NCBI GenBank assembly: GCA_945873105.1
Contig: CAMCBW010000011.1
Location: 1-64,000, forward strand
DNA: 64,000 bases
Source of the DNA: Tangfeifania diversioriginum
GTDB lineage: Bacteria; Bacteroidota; Bacteroidia; Bacteroidales; Prolixibacteraceae
Direction of reading: 5' to 3'
The notes under the pieces were generated by a model. That model searched no databases. It was not told the origin of the DNA and saw only the letters and a program-made list of their open reading frames with translations. The position numbers were made by a program, and so were the translations under genes. Shown one piece after another: positions 1 through 9,080 of the stretch (positions are counted from its first letter, which is position 1; the number at the start of each line of letters is the position of its first letter).

Positions 1-143
1 AAACATTTCAAACATTTCAAACATTTCAAACATTTCAAACATTTCAAACATTTCAAACATTTCAAACATTTCAAACATTTCAAACATTTCAAACATTTCA
101 AACATTTCAAACATTTCAAACATTTCAAACATTTCAAACATTT
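1..143. repeat. 9-bp tandem repeat array (AAACATTTC)
   Basis: Almost sixteen consecutive, essentially perfect copies of AAACATTTC fill the start of the window and stop next to the stop codon of the leftward gene at 144. The same unit, less regular, recurs at 8987-9079, 51056-51204 and 54971-55084, where it forms the 3' arm of a hairpin. Here only that arm is visible, so a GTTTGAAATG-type arm may lie left of the window. Confidence 0.97.
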
Positions 144-920
144 TTATCCTTTGGGTTCGTAAAACCGGCGCTTCACCAGAAGCACAAACTTTTCGGAGGC
201 CTCTCCCCTGGTCCACTTGAAATTCTCCTTCAGGTAGGCCACTGCCTCCTGAATGTTGGACAAACGATCCATGGCCAGAATGGTCTCGTCCAACCGGGCC
301 TTGTCGTTGTTGAAAAGCTCACGCTGGTAAAGATACCTGTCGTTCAAGGTGAGTCCATCCTTCATGCTCTGAATGGGGGATAATTTAAAGAGGGGATGCC
401 CCTCCTTTTTCACCTCCTGATCGATCACTGCAGCGCCTTCACTTTCAGGAGCCGAAGGTACGAGGGGAGGAAGGGTGTACTCCGGAACAAAAGGTATCGG
501 AAATTCAAACTCATTGGGGCTATGTGTCACGGGAATACTTGAATTGCGCGACGGGAAGTCGGGAATTGGCTGAACCACTTTTTCTTCAGGCTGGGGAGGA
601 GTAATACCAGGGCTCTCATTAACCACAGAAACGACAAATTCAACCGGGTCATTCACATGGGTCGTTGTTTCTGCCCCACTCGCCAATATTTCAGTGGTTG
701 GTGCGGGGTGATCCTTTGCCGGAACTGTTACTCCCGTGCCATCGCCGGACGGAATTTGTTTGTACAGCATTTCAAACTCCCTGGTCACAATCTTTGATCT
801 GGCGATGGCCAATTCCAACTCCTCTTCGGTGAGCCTTCCATCGGTAATCATGCCGGTTGCCAACTCCTCAAGGATACCGAGTTCCTCCCTGATCACCCTT
901 AGCCATATTTCTTTTTCCAT
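144..920 (-). CDS. Unknown protein with proline-rich middle
   Basis: I do not recognise this 258-residue protein. It has a charged helical N-terminus rich in Glu, Leu and Ile, a long low-complexity middle rich in Pro, Val, Thr and Ser, and a C-terminal segment of about 90 residues that looks folded (PLFKLSPIQSMKDGLTLNDR, then an RELFNND segment). This C-terminal segment resembles a short helical domain found at the end of several Bacteroidota proteins, but I cannot name it. There is no signal peptide. The reading frame is open to 971, but a TAAATTTG promoter box at 954-961 lies inside that extension, so the ATG at 920 (MEKEIW) is the better start. The stop codon directly abuts the 9-bp repeat array. 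Confidence 0.75.
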   Translation of the reverse strand: MEKEIWLRVIREELGILEELATGMITDGRLTEEELELAIARSKIVTREFEMLYKQIPSGDGTGVTVPAKDHPAPTTEILASGAETTTHVNDPVEFVVSVVNESPGITPPQPEEKVVQPIPDFPSRNSSIPVTHSPNEFEFPIPFVPEYTLPPLVPSAPESEGAAVIDQEVKKEGHPLFKLSPIQSMKDGLTLNDRYLYQRELFNNDKARLDETILAMDRLSNIQEAVAYLKENFKWTRGEASEKFVLLVKRRFYEPKG

Positions 921-953
921 TCTTTCGGTTTTGAATTGCAATTCGTAAAAATA

Positions 954-961
954 CAAATTTA
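954..961 (-). promoter_or_regulatory. -7 box for the leftward gene at 920
   Basis: TAAATTTG on the minus strand matches the Bacteroidota -7 consensus TAnnTTTG. It predicts a leader of about 27-30 nt before the ATG at 920. No clear TTG is seen at the -33 spacing. Confidence 0.5.
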
Positions 962-987
962 ACCGCACCAATCCACCCTCCCCCAGG

Positions 988-1017
988 TTGGAATGATGCA
1001 GAAAAAAATTAATTTTG
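988..1017 (+). promoter_or_regulatory. Consensus promoter of tdk, leaderless geometry
   Basis: TTG at 988-990, a 19-bp spacer and TAATTTTG at 1010-1017 give a full match to the Bacteroidota promoter. Only four bases separate the box from the ATG at 1022, so transcription should start at or within a base or two of the start codon. Confidence 0.7.
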
Positions 1018-1021
1018 AACT

Positions 1022-1603
1022 ATGTTTATCGAAAGCAATTTAAACAATGGTCGGAAACGTGGCTGGATAGAGGTCATCGTAGGATCCATGTTCTCCGGAA
1101 AAACAGAGGAGTTGATCCGTCGTTTGCGCCGGGCAGAAATTGCCAGGCAGCGGGTTGAAATCTTTAAACCCGCGATTGACACCCGGTATTCTTCCACCGA
1201 GGTCGTATCCCATAATGAAAACTCCATCCGCTCCACTGCCATTGACAACTCCACCACCATTCTGTTGCTTTCAGGGAACATTGATGTGATCGGAATAGAT
1301 GAAGCCCAGTTTTTTGACGAGAACCTGCTGGAGGTATGCAACAAATTGGCCGATATGGGGATACGCGTCATCATCGCCGGCCTTGACATGGATTTCAGGG
1401 GAGTTCCCTTTGGCCCGGTACCCGGCTTGATGGCCTGTGCGGAATATGTCACCAAGGTTCATGCGGTTTGTATGCGATGTGGCCACATCGCCCACTTCAG
1501 CCACCGGCTTTCAGATGCCGAAAAACTGGTGATGCTGGGTGAAAAAGAGAGCTACGAGCCTTTGTGCCGCGAGTGCTTCCAGACGGTCAACGAAAAGAGA
1601 TGA
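1022..1603 (+). CDS. tdk: Thymidine kinase
   Basis: This cytosolic type II thymidine kinase phosphorylates thymidine to dTMP with ATP in nucleotide salvage. At 193 residues it has normal family length. The P-loop GSMFSGKT is at residues 21-28 and the catalytic DEAQFF motif starts at residue 93 (Glu94 is the expected base). The zinc-binding lasso keeps two cysteine pairs, CMRC and CREC, in the last 50 residues. The next methionine lies inside the P-loop, so the start at 1022 is forced even though the promoter ends four bases upstream. The stop TGA overlaps the ATG of the next gene (ATGA at 1600-1603), so translation is probably coupled to murF-alr. Confidence 0.95.
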   Translation: MFIESNLNNGRKRGWIEVIVGSMFSGKTEELIRRLRRAEIARQRVEIFKPAIDTRYSSTEVVSHNENSIRSTAIDNSTTILLLSGNIDVIGIDEAQFFDENLLEVCNKLADMGIRVIIAGLDMDFRGVPFGPVPGLMACAEYVTKVHAVCMRCGHIAHFSHRLSDAEKLVMLGEKESYEPLCRECFQTVNEKR

Positions 1604-4086
1604 GGATATATTCATTGACCGACATCGCTGCAATCGTGCATGGTCAGCTTGTAAGGTTCGGAACTCAAACGGACCAACCGGTGCGCTACCTCTCTTTCGA
1701 CAGCCGAACCATCCTCTCCGGCCGGGAAACCCTCTTCTTTGCCCTCAAAAACAACAGGAACGACGGGCACAATTACATTGCAGATGCGCAAAACCGCGAG
1801 GTGACCTCCTTCGTCGTTTCACAACTTCCTGAGTTGCAACCAAATTCAATCTCCTCCAATTATATCCTGGTCGAAAACACACTGGAGGCCTTGCAATCGC
1901 TGGCAGGTTATCACCGAAGAAAATTCCACTATCCGGTTACGGCCATTACCGGTAGCAACGGGAAGACTGTAGTGAAGGAGTGGCTGGCCGAAATACTCGG
2001 GAAGCAGTTGCATGTGGTGAGAAGTCCCCGAAGTTACAACTCACAGATTGGGAATCCCCTCTCGGTTTGGCTGATGGACGATAATTTTGACATGGCACTC
2101 TTTGAAGCCGGCATATCCATACCGGGCGAGATGTCCAGACTGGAAAGAATCCTCCAACCCGATCATGGAATTTTTACCCACCTGGGGAATGCACATCTCG
2201 AAAATTTCGAATCACAGGAAGCGCTGGTGCTGGAGAAAATTAAACTATTTGCAAACTGCAGCCTGGTGGTCTACTGCAAGGATTTCGAACTCCTGCAGCA
2301 TCTTATTCACACAGCGACCTTCAACAACCATCCAAAGTTTTTTACCTGGTCTTTGGGAGAAGATGCAGATTTAAAGGTTCTTTCCACTGTCTCTTCAGGC
2401 ACTGAAACGGAAATTAAAGCGACCTTCAAAGGAAAAGACAGCACCATTACCATCCCCTTTACCGATGGTGCACACATCGAAAATGCCATTCATTGCTGGG
2501 CTTATCTCCTGGCAATTGGTTTTCCCCCGGCTGTTTTTATGGAGTGTTTTCCACATCTCCCGGCCATCTCCATGCGCCTTGAGATCAAGAAGGGGATCAA
2601 TGGCTGCGCCATCATCGACGACAGTTACAATTCTGATACCGCCTCACTGGTCAATGCGCTGGATTTTCTCATGCAGCAAAAAGATACCCGAAAACTCAGC
2701 AGCACAATTGTACTTTCAGATATCCTCCAATCAGGCAAAAATCCGGAACAACTCTACCGGGAGGTGGCTGAATATATACAGCTGCGCAACATTACCAGGT
2801 TGATTGGCATCGGAAAGACCATCAGCAACTTCAGCGAACTTTTCAAGGTGGATGTCAAGCGTTTTTATTCAGATACGGAGGAGTTTCTGGCACAATTTCA
2901 GGAGGCAGATTTCCGGAATGAGCTGATCCTCCTCAAGGGCGCAAGAAGTTTCAGATTTGACAGAATCTCCTCCAAGCTTCAGGAGAAGCGACACCAGACG
3001 GTGATGGAAATTAACCTGAGTGCAATGGTGCACAATCTTAACTATTACCGCCGTCAACTCTTGCCGGAGACCCGGGTAATGGCCATGGTCAAAGCTTTTT
3101 CCTATGGTACAGGTTCAGTGGAGGTGGCAAAAATACTTCAGTTTCACCGGGTCGACTACCTGGCTGTGGCCATTGCGGACGAGGGGATGGAACTCCGCAA
3201 TGCCGGTATTGAGTTGCCCATTGTGGTCATGAACCCGGAGGAGCACAGCTTCAGTACCATGATCGAGAACAGGCTGGAGCCCAATATCTATCGTTTTTCA
3301 CTGCTGCAAAGCTTCGAAGAGGCACTAAAACGGAGTGCGGTTAGCAACTTCCCGATACACATCAAGATCGATACCGGAATGAAACGTCTTGGATTTGACT
3401 CGGCCGAAGAGATTCAAAAATTGATCAAATATATCCTCAAAAGGGATACCGTTTATGTACGCTCAGTCTTTACCCACCTTGCGGTTAGCGAAGACCCCTT
3501 CCAGGATGATTTTACCCGGTTCCAGTTTCGTCTCTTCCATCAACTTTGCCAACCAATCGTTGAGAGCTTTGATTACAAGATTCTTTTGCATCTGCTAAAT
3601 TCTGCCGGCATCGAACGATTCCCTGAAATGCAGCTTGACATGGTTCGGCTTGGGATCGGACTCTACGGTGCCAGCAGCGGAGCCTCCTCCCAATTGAGAA
3701 ATGTCGCGACCCTCAAATCAACCATTTCGCAGCTAAAAACAGTGCAGCCTGGCGAAACGGTGGGCTATGGACGAAGTTTTGTGGCCAAAAATCTTACCAG
3801 GATAGCCGTAATCCCGATCGGTTATGCCGATGGATACAGCAGACGATTGGGGAATGGGGTGGGAAATGTACTGATCAACGGCCATATTGCTCCGGTCACC
3901 GGCTCAGTTTGTATGGATATGTGCATGGCAGATGTTACGAAGATCCCATGCCAGGAGGATGATGCTGTAGTGCTTTTTGGCGAAGGTCAGCCGGTCAGCC
4001 AGGTGGCAGAATGGATGGATACGATTCCCTATGAAGTACTTACGACAGTTGGGCAAAGGGTGAAACGGATCTATTTTGAAGAGTGA
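1600..4086 (+). CDS. Bifunctional MurF ligase / alanine racemase
   Basis: This 828-residue fusion covers two steps of peptidoglycan precursor synthesis. The N-terminal half is MurF, which adds D-Ala-D-Ala to the UDP-MurNAc-tripeptide; its ATP loop GSNGKT is at residues 118-123 and a DDSYNSDT motif replaces the usual DDSYNANP. The C-terminal half, from about residue 465, is a PLP alanine racemase; Lys498 in MVKAFSYG should carry the cofactor and Tyr723 in VGYG is the second catalytic base, with a VCMDMCMAD segment near the end. The fusion is common in Bacteroidota. The frame could open earlier at 1564, but the ATG at 1600 overlaps the tdk stop and gives the normal MurF N-terminus. Confidence 0.95.
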   Translation: MRIYSLTDIAAIVHGQLVRFGTQTDQPVRYLSFDSRTILSGRETLFFALKNNRNDGHNYIADAQNREVTSFVVSQLPELQPNSISSNYILVENTLEALQSLAGYHRRKFHYPVTAITGSNGKTVVKEWLAEILGKQLHVVRSPRSYNSQIGNPLSVWLMDDNFDMALFEAGISIPGEMSRLERILQPDHGIFTHLGNAHLENFESQEALVLEKIKLFANCSLVVYCKDFELLQHLIHTATFNNHPKFFTWSLGEDADLKVLSTVSSGTETEIKATFKGKDSTITIPFTDGAHIENAIHCWAYLLAIGFPPAVFMECFPHLPAISMRLEIKKGINGCAIIDDSYNSDTASLVNALDFLMQQKDTRKLSSTIVLSDILQSGKNPEQLYREVAEYIQLRNITRLIGIGKTISNFSELFKVDVKRFYSDTEEFLAQFQEADFRNELILLKGARSFRFDRISSKLQEKRHQTVMEINLSAMVHNLNYYRRQLLPETRVMAMVKAFSYGTGSVEVAKILQFHRVDYLAVAIADEGMELRNAGIELPIVVMNPEEHSFSTMIENRLEPNIYRFSLLQSFEEALKRSAVSNFPIHIKIDTGMKRLGFDSAEEIQKLIKYILKRDTVYVRSVFTHLAVSEDPFQDDFTRFQFRLFHQLCQPIVESFDYKILLHLLNSAGIERFPEMQLDMVRLGIGLYGASSGASSQLRNVATLKSTISQLKTVQPGETVGYGRSFVAKNLTRIAVIPIGYADGYSRRLGNGVGNVLINGHIAPVTGSVCMDMCMADVTKIPCQEDDAVVLFGEGQPVSQVAEWMDTIPYEVLTTVGQRVKRIYFEE

Positions 4087-4168
4087 AGGAGGCAAAACTT
4101 TTCCAGGTCATTAAACTACTTTGCCAGGCATGTTTGAATTTCTGTGATCTGGAAAAGTTTGCTGAATT

Positions 4169-4198
4169 TTGATTTGGAGCAATAAATTTATATTTTTG
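4169..4198 (+). promoter_or_regulatory. Consensus promoter of the Crp/Fnr gene
   Basis: TTG at 4169-4171, a 19-bp spacer and TATTTTTG at 4191-4198 form a full Bacteroidota promoter. The predicted leader before the ATG at 4227 is about 23-25 nt. Confidence 0.7.
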
Positions 4199-4226
4199 AG
4201 ATGTTTTACAACATTTTTTCTGAACA

Positions 4227-4925
4227 ATGTCCGATAATTTTGGTTTTGAGAGTCAATTCAGGGGAGAGAACTGCATATTCAATTTGCTGACTCCAGATGA
4301 GCTGTCTATCCTTAAGTCAAACTCCTACAATACACGTTACCGAAAAAATGATTACATCTTCATGGAAGGTGATCCTCCAGTGGGGATGCAATACCTCAAA
4401 GAGGGAAAGGTAAAGATGATCAAGGAAGGCATCAGTGGCAGAGAACAGATTATCAGGATGTTTACTGAAAACTGCCTGATTAGTTACCGCTCCCTGATTG
4501 CAGGGGAACCCCACAATGGAACTGCCATTGCCATCGAAGATTCAGAGATTGTAACTATTCCGCCAGATATTCTTTACAATATTCTACTCAAAAACAGCTC
4601 CTTTTCACTGGCACTCTTAAAGGATCTTGCGCTAGAGCTGGGTCACTCCAATCATCGGACTGTTAGTCTCACCCAAAAACACATCAGGGGCAGATTGGCT
4701 GAATCGATTATTTTCCTGAAAGAGAAATATGGCTTTGAAAACGACGGCCAGACCTTGAAAGTTTACCTCTCCCGCGAAGATCTCGCCAGCCTATCCAACA
4801 TGACCGCCTCGAATGCCATCCGGACCCTCTCGACCTTTGCCGGGGAAAAGATCATTGCCATGGACGGCCGTAAGATCAAGATTACCGACCTTGCCAAACT
4901 TGAGAAGATCAATAAGCAGGGGTGA
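4227..4925 (+). CDS. Crp/Fnr-family transcription regulator
   Basis: This 232-residue regulator has an N-terminal cyclic-nucleotide-binding-like beta-barrel (about residues 15-130), a long dimerisation helix (about 130-160) and a C-terminal winged helix-turn-helix whose recognition region is LSREDLASLSNMTASNAIRT. Only one cysteine (GENC) lies near the N-terminus, so the Fnr-type iron-sulfur cluster is absent. The arginine/serine pair that binds cAMP in Crp is not evident, so the effector is unknown. It is a single gene with its own promoter, and it converges with nadE across a hairpin repeat. Similar proteins in Bacteroidota answer to redox or nitrosative stress, but nothing here fixes its regulon. 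Confidence 0.9.
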   Translation: MSDNFGFESQFRGENCIFNLLTPDELSILKSNSYNTRYRKNDYIFMEGDPPVGMQYLKEGKVKMIKEGISGREQIIRMFTENCLISYRSLIAGEPHNGTAIAIEDSEIVTIPPDILYNILLKNSSFSLALLKDLALELGHSNHRTVSLTQKHIRGRLAESIIFLKEKYGFENDGQTLKVYLSREDLASLSNMTASNAIRTLSTFAGEKIIAMDGRKIKITDLAKLEKINKQG

Positions 4926-4939
4926 TTAAGCGTAGAGGA

Positions 4940-5074
4940 AGAAAAGAAACGGAGAAACAGTGAAACGGAGATAGCATTGGTAGCTGTACACAAAATTAGG
5001 ATCATAATGATCACCTTTTAACGCACTTTTTTGTTTTCTTTGTTTCTCCGTTTCACCGTTTCAATTGATCCTTT
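4940..5074. repeat. Hairpin repeat, GAAACGGAG family
   Basis: The left arm (4940-4971) carries irregular GAAACGGAG and AAACAGT units. The right arm (5031-5074) carries their reverse complement (CTCCGTTTC, ACCGTTTC). The loop of about 60 bases is unique. The element lies between the convergent Crp/Fnr and nadE genes and could end transcription from both sides. Confidence 0.8.
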
Positions 5075-5099
5075 CCTCAGTCATTCGCTCTTCGTCCTA

Positions 5100-6749
5100 C
5101 TAAAGCGGATACCTCGCCACAATCGGCATCTTCCTGCCAAATCCGAATGCCTTGGAGGAGACCCTAAGGGTGGGTGGTGCCTGAAACCGCTTGTATTCGT
5201 TTCTATTGACAAGTGTTACCACTTTTCTGACAATGGCCTCATCATAACCTGCCTCAACGAGCTCCTGTACACTTTTGGAAAGGTCGATGTACTGGAAAAG
5301 AAGGGCATCCAAAAGGTCGTACTCGGGCAAAGAGTCGGAATCCTTTTGGTCGGGCCGGAGCTCTGCCGAGGGGGGTTTTAGCAGCGTGTTGACAGGGATA
5401 ATCTCCTCCTCCCTGTTGATGTATCTGGAAAGCTGATAAACTTCCGTTTTGTACAAATCTCCCAAAACCGACAATCCGCCATTCATATCTCCGTAAAGAG
5501 TCCCATAACCAACCGCTGCCTCACTTTTGTTGGAAGTATTCAGAACGATGTGTCCAAATTTGTTGGAAAATGCCATGAGGAGTGTCCCCCTCACCCTTGC
5601 CTGGATGTTCTCTTCCGTTAAATCAGCCGCCAAACCGTGGAAAGTCTGGGCCAGTGTCTGTTCAAAAGCGGTTGCTATGGAATGGATGGGCAAAGTCTCA
5701 TAGGCTACACCCAACTTGTTGGCCAATGCAACGGCGTCATTTACAGAATGATCAGAAGAATATTGGGAAGGCATCAGCAAGACCTTTAAATTTTCTGCAC
5801 CAAGGGCTCGCACTGCGAGGACGAGGGTCAAGGCGGAGTCAATGCCACCCGACAAGCCGAGGGTTGCCTTCCTGAAACCCGACTTCCTGAAATAATCGGA
5901 TATCCCCAACACCAGTGCCTGGTATACTTTTTCGTTCCGGTCTGCAAAAGCCTGAACTTCAGGAAAAGCCTGTTCACGGGTATCAACAATGGCAAAATCC
6001 TCCTTAAAATAGGCCAGCTCCCTGACTACCCTTCCCTGTTGATCCACCATCAGGGAACCACCATCGAAGATTAGTTCTGTCTGGGCCCCAACCTGATTCA
6101 CATAAACCACCGGGACCTGGTATTTTTGGGCATTTCCGACTACAATGTCTTTCCGCATGCGCTCCTGGTGAAAGGAGAATGGAGAAGCGGAAAGGTTGAC
6201 AACCAGATCGGGATTTTGGCTGCAATACTCTTCCATTGGCGAGGTGGCATAGAGATTCTCCCTTCCGAAGGAGTTCATTACCTTTTGGTCGAACCACAGA
6301 TCTTCACAAATGGTCACGGCAATCTTGTGTCCATTCAAATCAATCAAATTAAAATCCTTGTTGGATTCAAAGTGACGGTATTCGTCAAAAACATCGTAAG
6401 TGGGTAAAAGCGTCTTGTGATGCACACTTTGAATCTCTCCATTTTGCAGGAAAAACGCCGAATTGTACAACATCTTTCCCTTGGGACTTGGATTGATACT
6501 GGGCCCTCCCACCAATGCTGCAATGCCCTTGCAATGGATCGCAATGCTTTCAATGGCTTGCTGTGCCTCACGGACAAATTCGAGCCGCTCCAGTAAATCG
6601 TTGGGATAATAACCGCACACAGACAACTCAGAGAAGACAATCAGATCTGCACCTTCCACCTTTGCCTTCTCTATGGCAGCGATGATACGGGCACTGTTTT
6701 CGGGAAAATTTCCAACATGGTAGTTCAATTGAGCCAGGGCAATTCTCAT
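5100..6749 (-). CDS. nadE: Glutamine-dependent NAD+ synthetase
   Basis: This 549-residue enzyme makes NAD+ from nicotinate adenine dinucleotide, using ammonia drawn from glutamine. The N-terminal nitrilase-fold glutaminase (about residues 1-260) keeps its triad Glu41, Lys112 and Cys148 (TICED). The C-terminal synthetase domain has the pyrophosphatase loop SGGIDS at residues 300-305, followed by the conserved YGDMNGG and LKPPSAELRP segments. Length and start (MRIALAQLNY) are normal for the two-domain form. It is divergent from gldB, a neighbour pairing common in Bacteroidota. Confidence 0.95.
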   Translation of the reverse strand: MRIALAQLNYHVGNFPENSARIIAAIEKAKVEGADLIVFSELSVCGYYPNDLLERLEFVREAQQAIESIAIHCKGIAALVGGPSINPSPKGKMLYNSAFFLQNGEIQSVHHKTLLPTYDVFDEYRHFESNKDFNLIDLNGHKIAVTICEDLWFDQKVMNSFGRENLYATSPMEEYCSQNPDLVVNLSASPFSFHQERMRKDIVVGNAQKYQVPVVYVNQVGAQTELIFDGGSLMVDQQGRVVRELAYFKEDFAIVDTREQAFPEVQAFADRNEKVYQALVLGISDYFRKSGFRKATLGLSGGIDSALTLVLAVRALGAENLKVLLMPSQYSSDHSVNDAVALANKLGVAYETLPIHSIATAFEQTLAQTFHGLAADLTEENIQARVRGTLLMAFSNKFGHIVLNTSNKSEAAVGYGTLYGDMNGGLSVLGDLYKTEVYQLSRYINREEEIIPVNTLLKPPSAELRPDQKDSDSLPEYDLLDALLFQYIDLSKSVQELVEAGYDEAIVRKVVTLVNRNEYKRFQAPPTLRVSSKAFGFGRKMPIVARYPL

Positions 6750-6821
6750 GGTTCGCTGGTGCTTAAGTGGGACGAAAATTGGATTCTATCGGATAACCGT
6801 AAATTTTGTCGGCCGATTTGA

Positions 6822-6852
6822 CAAAAATAGATAAATTCACACCCTAAAACAA
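6822..6852 (-). promoter_or_regulatory. Promoter of nadE
   Basis: On the minus strand a TTG (6850-6852) is followed after 20 bp by TATTTTTG (6822-6829). The predicted transcript starts near 6817, leaving a leader of nearly 70 nt before the nadE ATG at 6749. Confidence 0.6.
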
Positions 6853-6912
6853 AGATCTGCCTTTGCCATTTGTCAGGTATCGCAGCGTACAAAACACCTT
6901 AACTCACAAACA

Positions 6913-7926
6913 ATGATGCTGAAGCGAAAAGAGATCCTCCTATTTTTCCTGCTGCTAACATTGGCCGCCTGCAACTCCAATCCACTTAAAATAAACACTT
7001 CCGGCATTAAACTCTCCCTGTCGGCGGAACGCCTCGACCAGGATTTGTTTGCCGTGACCCCAAAAAATATTGACCTTGTGGTACCGGAACTGCAAAAAAA
7101 ATACAGCGATTTTTTCAGTTTGTACAACGTTGAGGTGCTGGCCATCGGAGACTCTCAAGATTCGCTTTACAACAACTACCTGCTGACATTTCTTCAGGGT
7201 AGTACCATTGCCGAAGTCAAAAAGAGATCTGACTCCATCTTTCGTGATTTTACCCCCTACGAACGGCAACTTGAAAAAGCCTTCAAGCACCACCTTTATT
7301 ACTATCCGGATGCCTCTATTCCCAAAATTTACACCTATTTGTCTGAGTTCAACCAGTCGATCGTGACCATGCCTGGAGCCATTGGCATTAGTCTGGACAA
7401 TTACCTCGGATCGGATTGTGATTTTTACCGTCGCCTTGGCTGGCCGCTCTACAAGAGGGCCAACCTGGTACCACAAAAATTGGTGTACGATGTACTTTAC
7501 GGCTGGACTTCCCAACAATTCGAATACAAAGGGAATGCAGAAAACCTGGTATCCGGCATGATACACGAGGGGAAACTGCTCTACTTTTTGGATGCACTGG
7601 TTCCGGATGGACCGGATAGCCTGAAGATCGGCATCAATCAGGAACAGCTTACATGGTGCAAAGAACATGAATCCGAAATGTGGAGTTACCTGGTTGAGAA
7701 CAGAATGCTTTTTTCAAGCGACCGGATGAATATGGTCCGATTCATCAATCCAGCTCCCTTTACTACACCTTTTGGACAAAAATCACCAGGAAAAACTGGC
7801 GTTTGGATGGGGTGGCAGATCGTGAAGAGTTACATGAAAAAGAATCCTGGTACCACATTGCAAGGTTTGATGACAGAACAAGACTGCCACAAAATACTGA
7901 ATGAATCGGGCTACGCTCCCGACTGA
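6913..7926 (+). CDS. gldB: GldB-type gliding motility lipoprotein
   Basis: This 337-residue protein begins with a short charged segment, a hydrophobic stretch and the lipobox LAAC at about residue 20, so it is a lipoprotein. Similarity to GldB is judged from overall length, the MIHEGKLLYFLDALVPD segment, the C-terminal GVWMGWQIVKSYM segment and the nadE neighbour. GldB is needed for gliding in Flavobacterium, but homologues occur in non-gliding Bacteroidota, so a motility role here is not implied. No gldC follows. No clear promoter box was seen directly upstream. Confidence 0.85.
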   Translation: MMLKRKEILLFFLLLTLAACNSNPLKINTSGIKLSLSAERLDQDLFAVTPKNIDLVVPELQKKYSDFFSLYNVEVLAIGDSQDSLYNNYLLTFLQGSTIAEVKKRSDSIFRDFTPYERQLEKAFKHHLYYYPDASIPKIYTYLSEFNQSIVTMPGAIGISLDNYLGSDCDFYRRLGWPLYKRANLVPQKLVYDVLYGWTSQQFEYKGNAENLVSGMIHEGKLLYFLDALVPDGPDSLKIGINQEQLTWCKEHESEMWSYLVENRMLFSSDRMNMVRFINPAPFTTPFGQKSPGKTGVWMGWQIVKSYMKKNPGTTLQGLMTEQDCHKILNESGYAPD

Positions 7927-8224
7927 GAGACTGTATAAATTTATAACACAGAGTATAAATGTCTATTAATCAGAAATAAATGATTTTTGGCAATATCTGC
8001 AATTGGGTAAATCCATGAGAGAAAAAAACCAGAGTCACACAGAGTTGGAAAATCGCATGCGATTTTCTCTCTGTGCACCTCATTTTTTCCTCAAGTAATA
8101 TTGCGGCAAGCGACAATTTCAAAACTATTTTTAGCTTCACTGTGGAGTTACAAATCCTCTGTGTAACAATTTTAAATAGCTTCTGAATTTTCTTAATTAA
8201 ATTACAACCTAAAAATTCAACCAA
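7927..8224. repeat. Intergenic inverted repeat with CACAGAG units
   Basis: This gene-free stretch of about 300 bases between gldB and the SIMPL gene carries CACAGAG-type units near its left end (from 7944) and at 8038-8044, matched by CTCTGTG units at 8069-8075 and near 8156-8166. Together they form nested inverted repeats, with an AT-rich remainder. A reading frame of 84 codons on the minus strand looks like chance. Confidence 0.6.
8038..8075. terminator. Strong palindrome, possible terminator
   Basis: A 20-bp perfect palindrome at 8048-8067 (GAAAATCGCATGCGATTTTC) is flanked by CACAGAG (8038-8044) and CTCTGTG (8069-8075), giving a stem of about 17 bp with one bulge. No U-run follows, so it may act as a transcript-end stabiliser or a protein site rather than an intrinsic terminator. 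Confidence 0.5.
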
Positions 8225-8977
8225 ATGGAAACTAAAAAAGTGATCATTGTCACAGGTACGATCATCCTTGGCATTGTTTTAAACGCGTTAATTCTGGGAA
8301 GAGCCATACAGCGTTTCAAAAAGGAGGACAGATCCATCTCTGTCAAAGGATTTTCAGAAAGGGAGGTAAAATCGGACTTTGCCGTCTGGACCATCAAATG
8401 CCGTGTTGCCTACAATGATTTGATGGATGGAAGCAAGGCCATTGAAGAGGTTAAGGACAAAGTGACGGCATTCCTGCTGAAAAACGGAATCAAAACAGAA
8501 GAGGTTATTCAAAAGGATTTGATTGTCAGCGACAAGATGGCCCAGGATTATGCCAATTTCAATGCGAGCAACAGCTTCAGGTACATCATCGACCGGATCA
8601 TCCAGGTGCGCAGCAACGATGTGGAGAACCTCCAGAAGGTGAGCAGGATGACGGATGAACTGCTCAAAGCAGGTGTAGTACTGAACAATGCCAACGAATA
8701 TGAAGGTGCCATCCGCTACTATTTTACGGGCCTCAACGAGATTAAACCGATCATGTTGACGGAGGCTACAAAGAATGCCAAAAATGCAGCGATACAATTC
8801 ACCAACGAAAGCCATACCAACCTGGGGAAATTGAAGAGGGCCAACCAGGGTCTGTTCACCATTGTTGACCGCGACGAGGCCCTCTCCAACCAGGGAGACG
8901 GTGGTTACATGACAGGGGTATCCGATATCTACAAGAAAGTAAGGGTAGTTGTTAGTGTGGAATACTCAATTGAATAA
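8225..8977 (+). CDS. SIMPL domain (DUF541) protein, membrane-anchored
   Basis: This 250-residue protein has one N-terminal hydrophobic helix (about residues 5-27) acting as an uncleaved anchor, then a SIMPL/DUF541 domain starting at RSISVKGFSEREVKSD. SIMPL proteins occur in bacterial envelopes and some bind or shape larger assemblies (BP26, OMP28), but their biochemical role is unsettled. Here the domain should sit in the periplasm. It appears to be a single gene, convergent with the DUF1080 lipoprotein across a hairpin repeat. No promoter box was convincing. Confidence 0.85.
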   Translation: METKKVIIVTGTIILGIVLNALILGRAIQRFKKEDRSISVKGFSEREVKSDFAVWTIKCRVAYNDLMDGSKAIEEVKDKVTAFLLKNGIKTEEVIQKDLIVSDKMAQDYANFNASNSFRYIIDRIIQVRSNDVENLQKVSRMTDELLKAGVVLNNANEYEGAIRYYFTGLNEIKPIMLTEATKNAKNAAIQFTNESHTNLGKLKRANQGLFTIVDRDEALSNQGDGGYMTGVSDIYKKVRVVVSVEYSIE

Positions 8978-8986
8978 AGGTGGTGT

Positions 8987-9079
8987 AAATTTGTTTGAAG
9001 GGTTTATAAAGTTTGAAGGGTTTGAAATGTTAAATGCAACATTTCAAACCCTTCAAACATTTCAAACATTTCAAACTTT
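8987..9079. repeat. Hairpin repeat, GTTTGAAATG family
   Basis: A 21-bp perfect stem (9011-9031 pairs with 9038-9058) has a six-base loop, AAATGC. Further TTTGAAGGG and ATTTCAAAC units extend both arms. It fills the gap between two convergent genes and ends one or two bases before the DUF1080 stop codon, so it is a good candidate bidirectional terminator. Confidence 0.9.
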
Positions 9080-9080
9080 A

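Noticed and set aside
7970-8224. Minus-strand frame of 84 codons between gldB and the SIMPL gene
   Set aside because: It spans the palindrome and inverted repeats, has unusual composition and matches no family I know.
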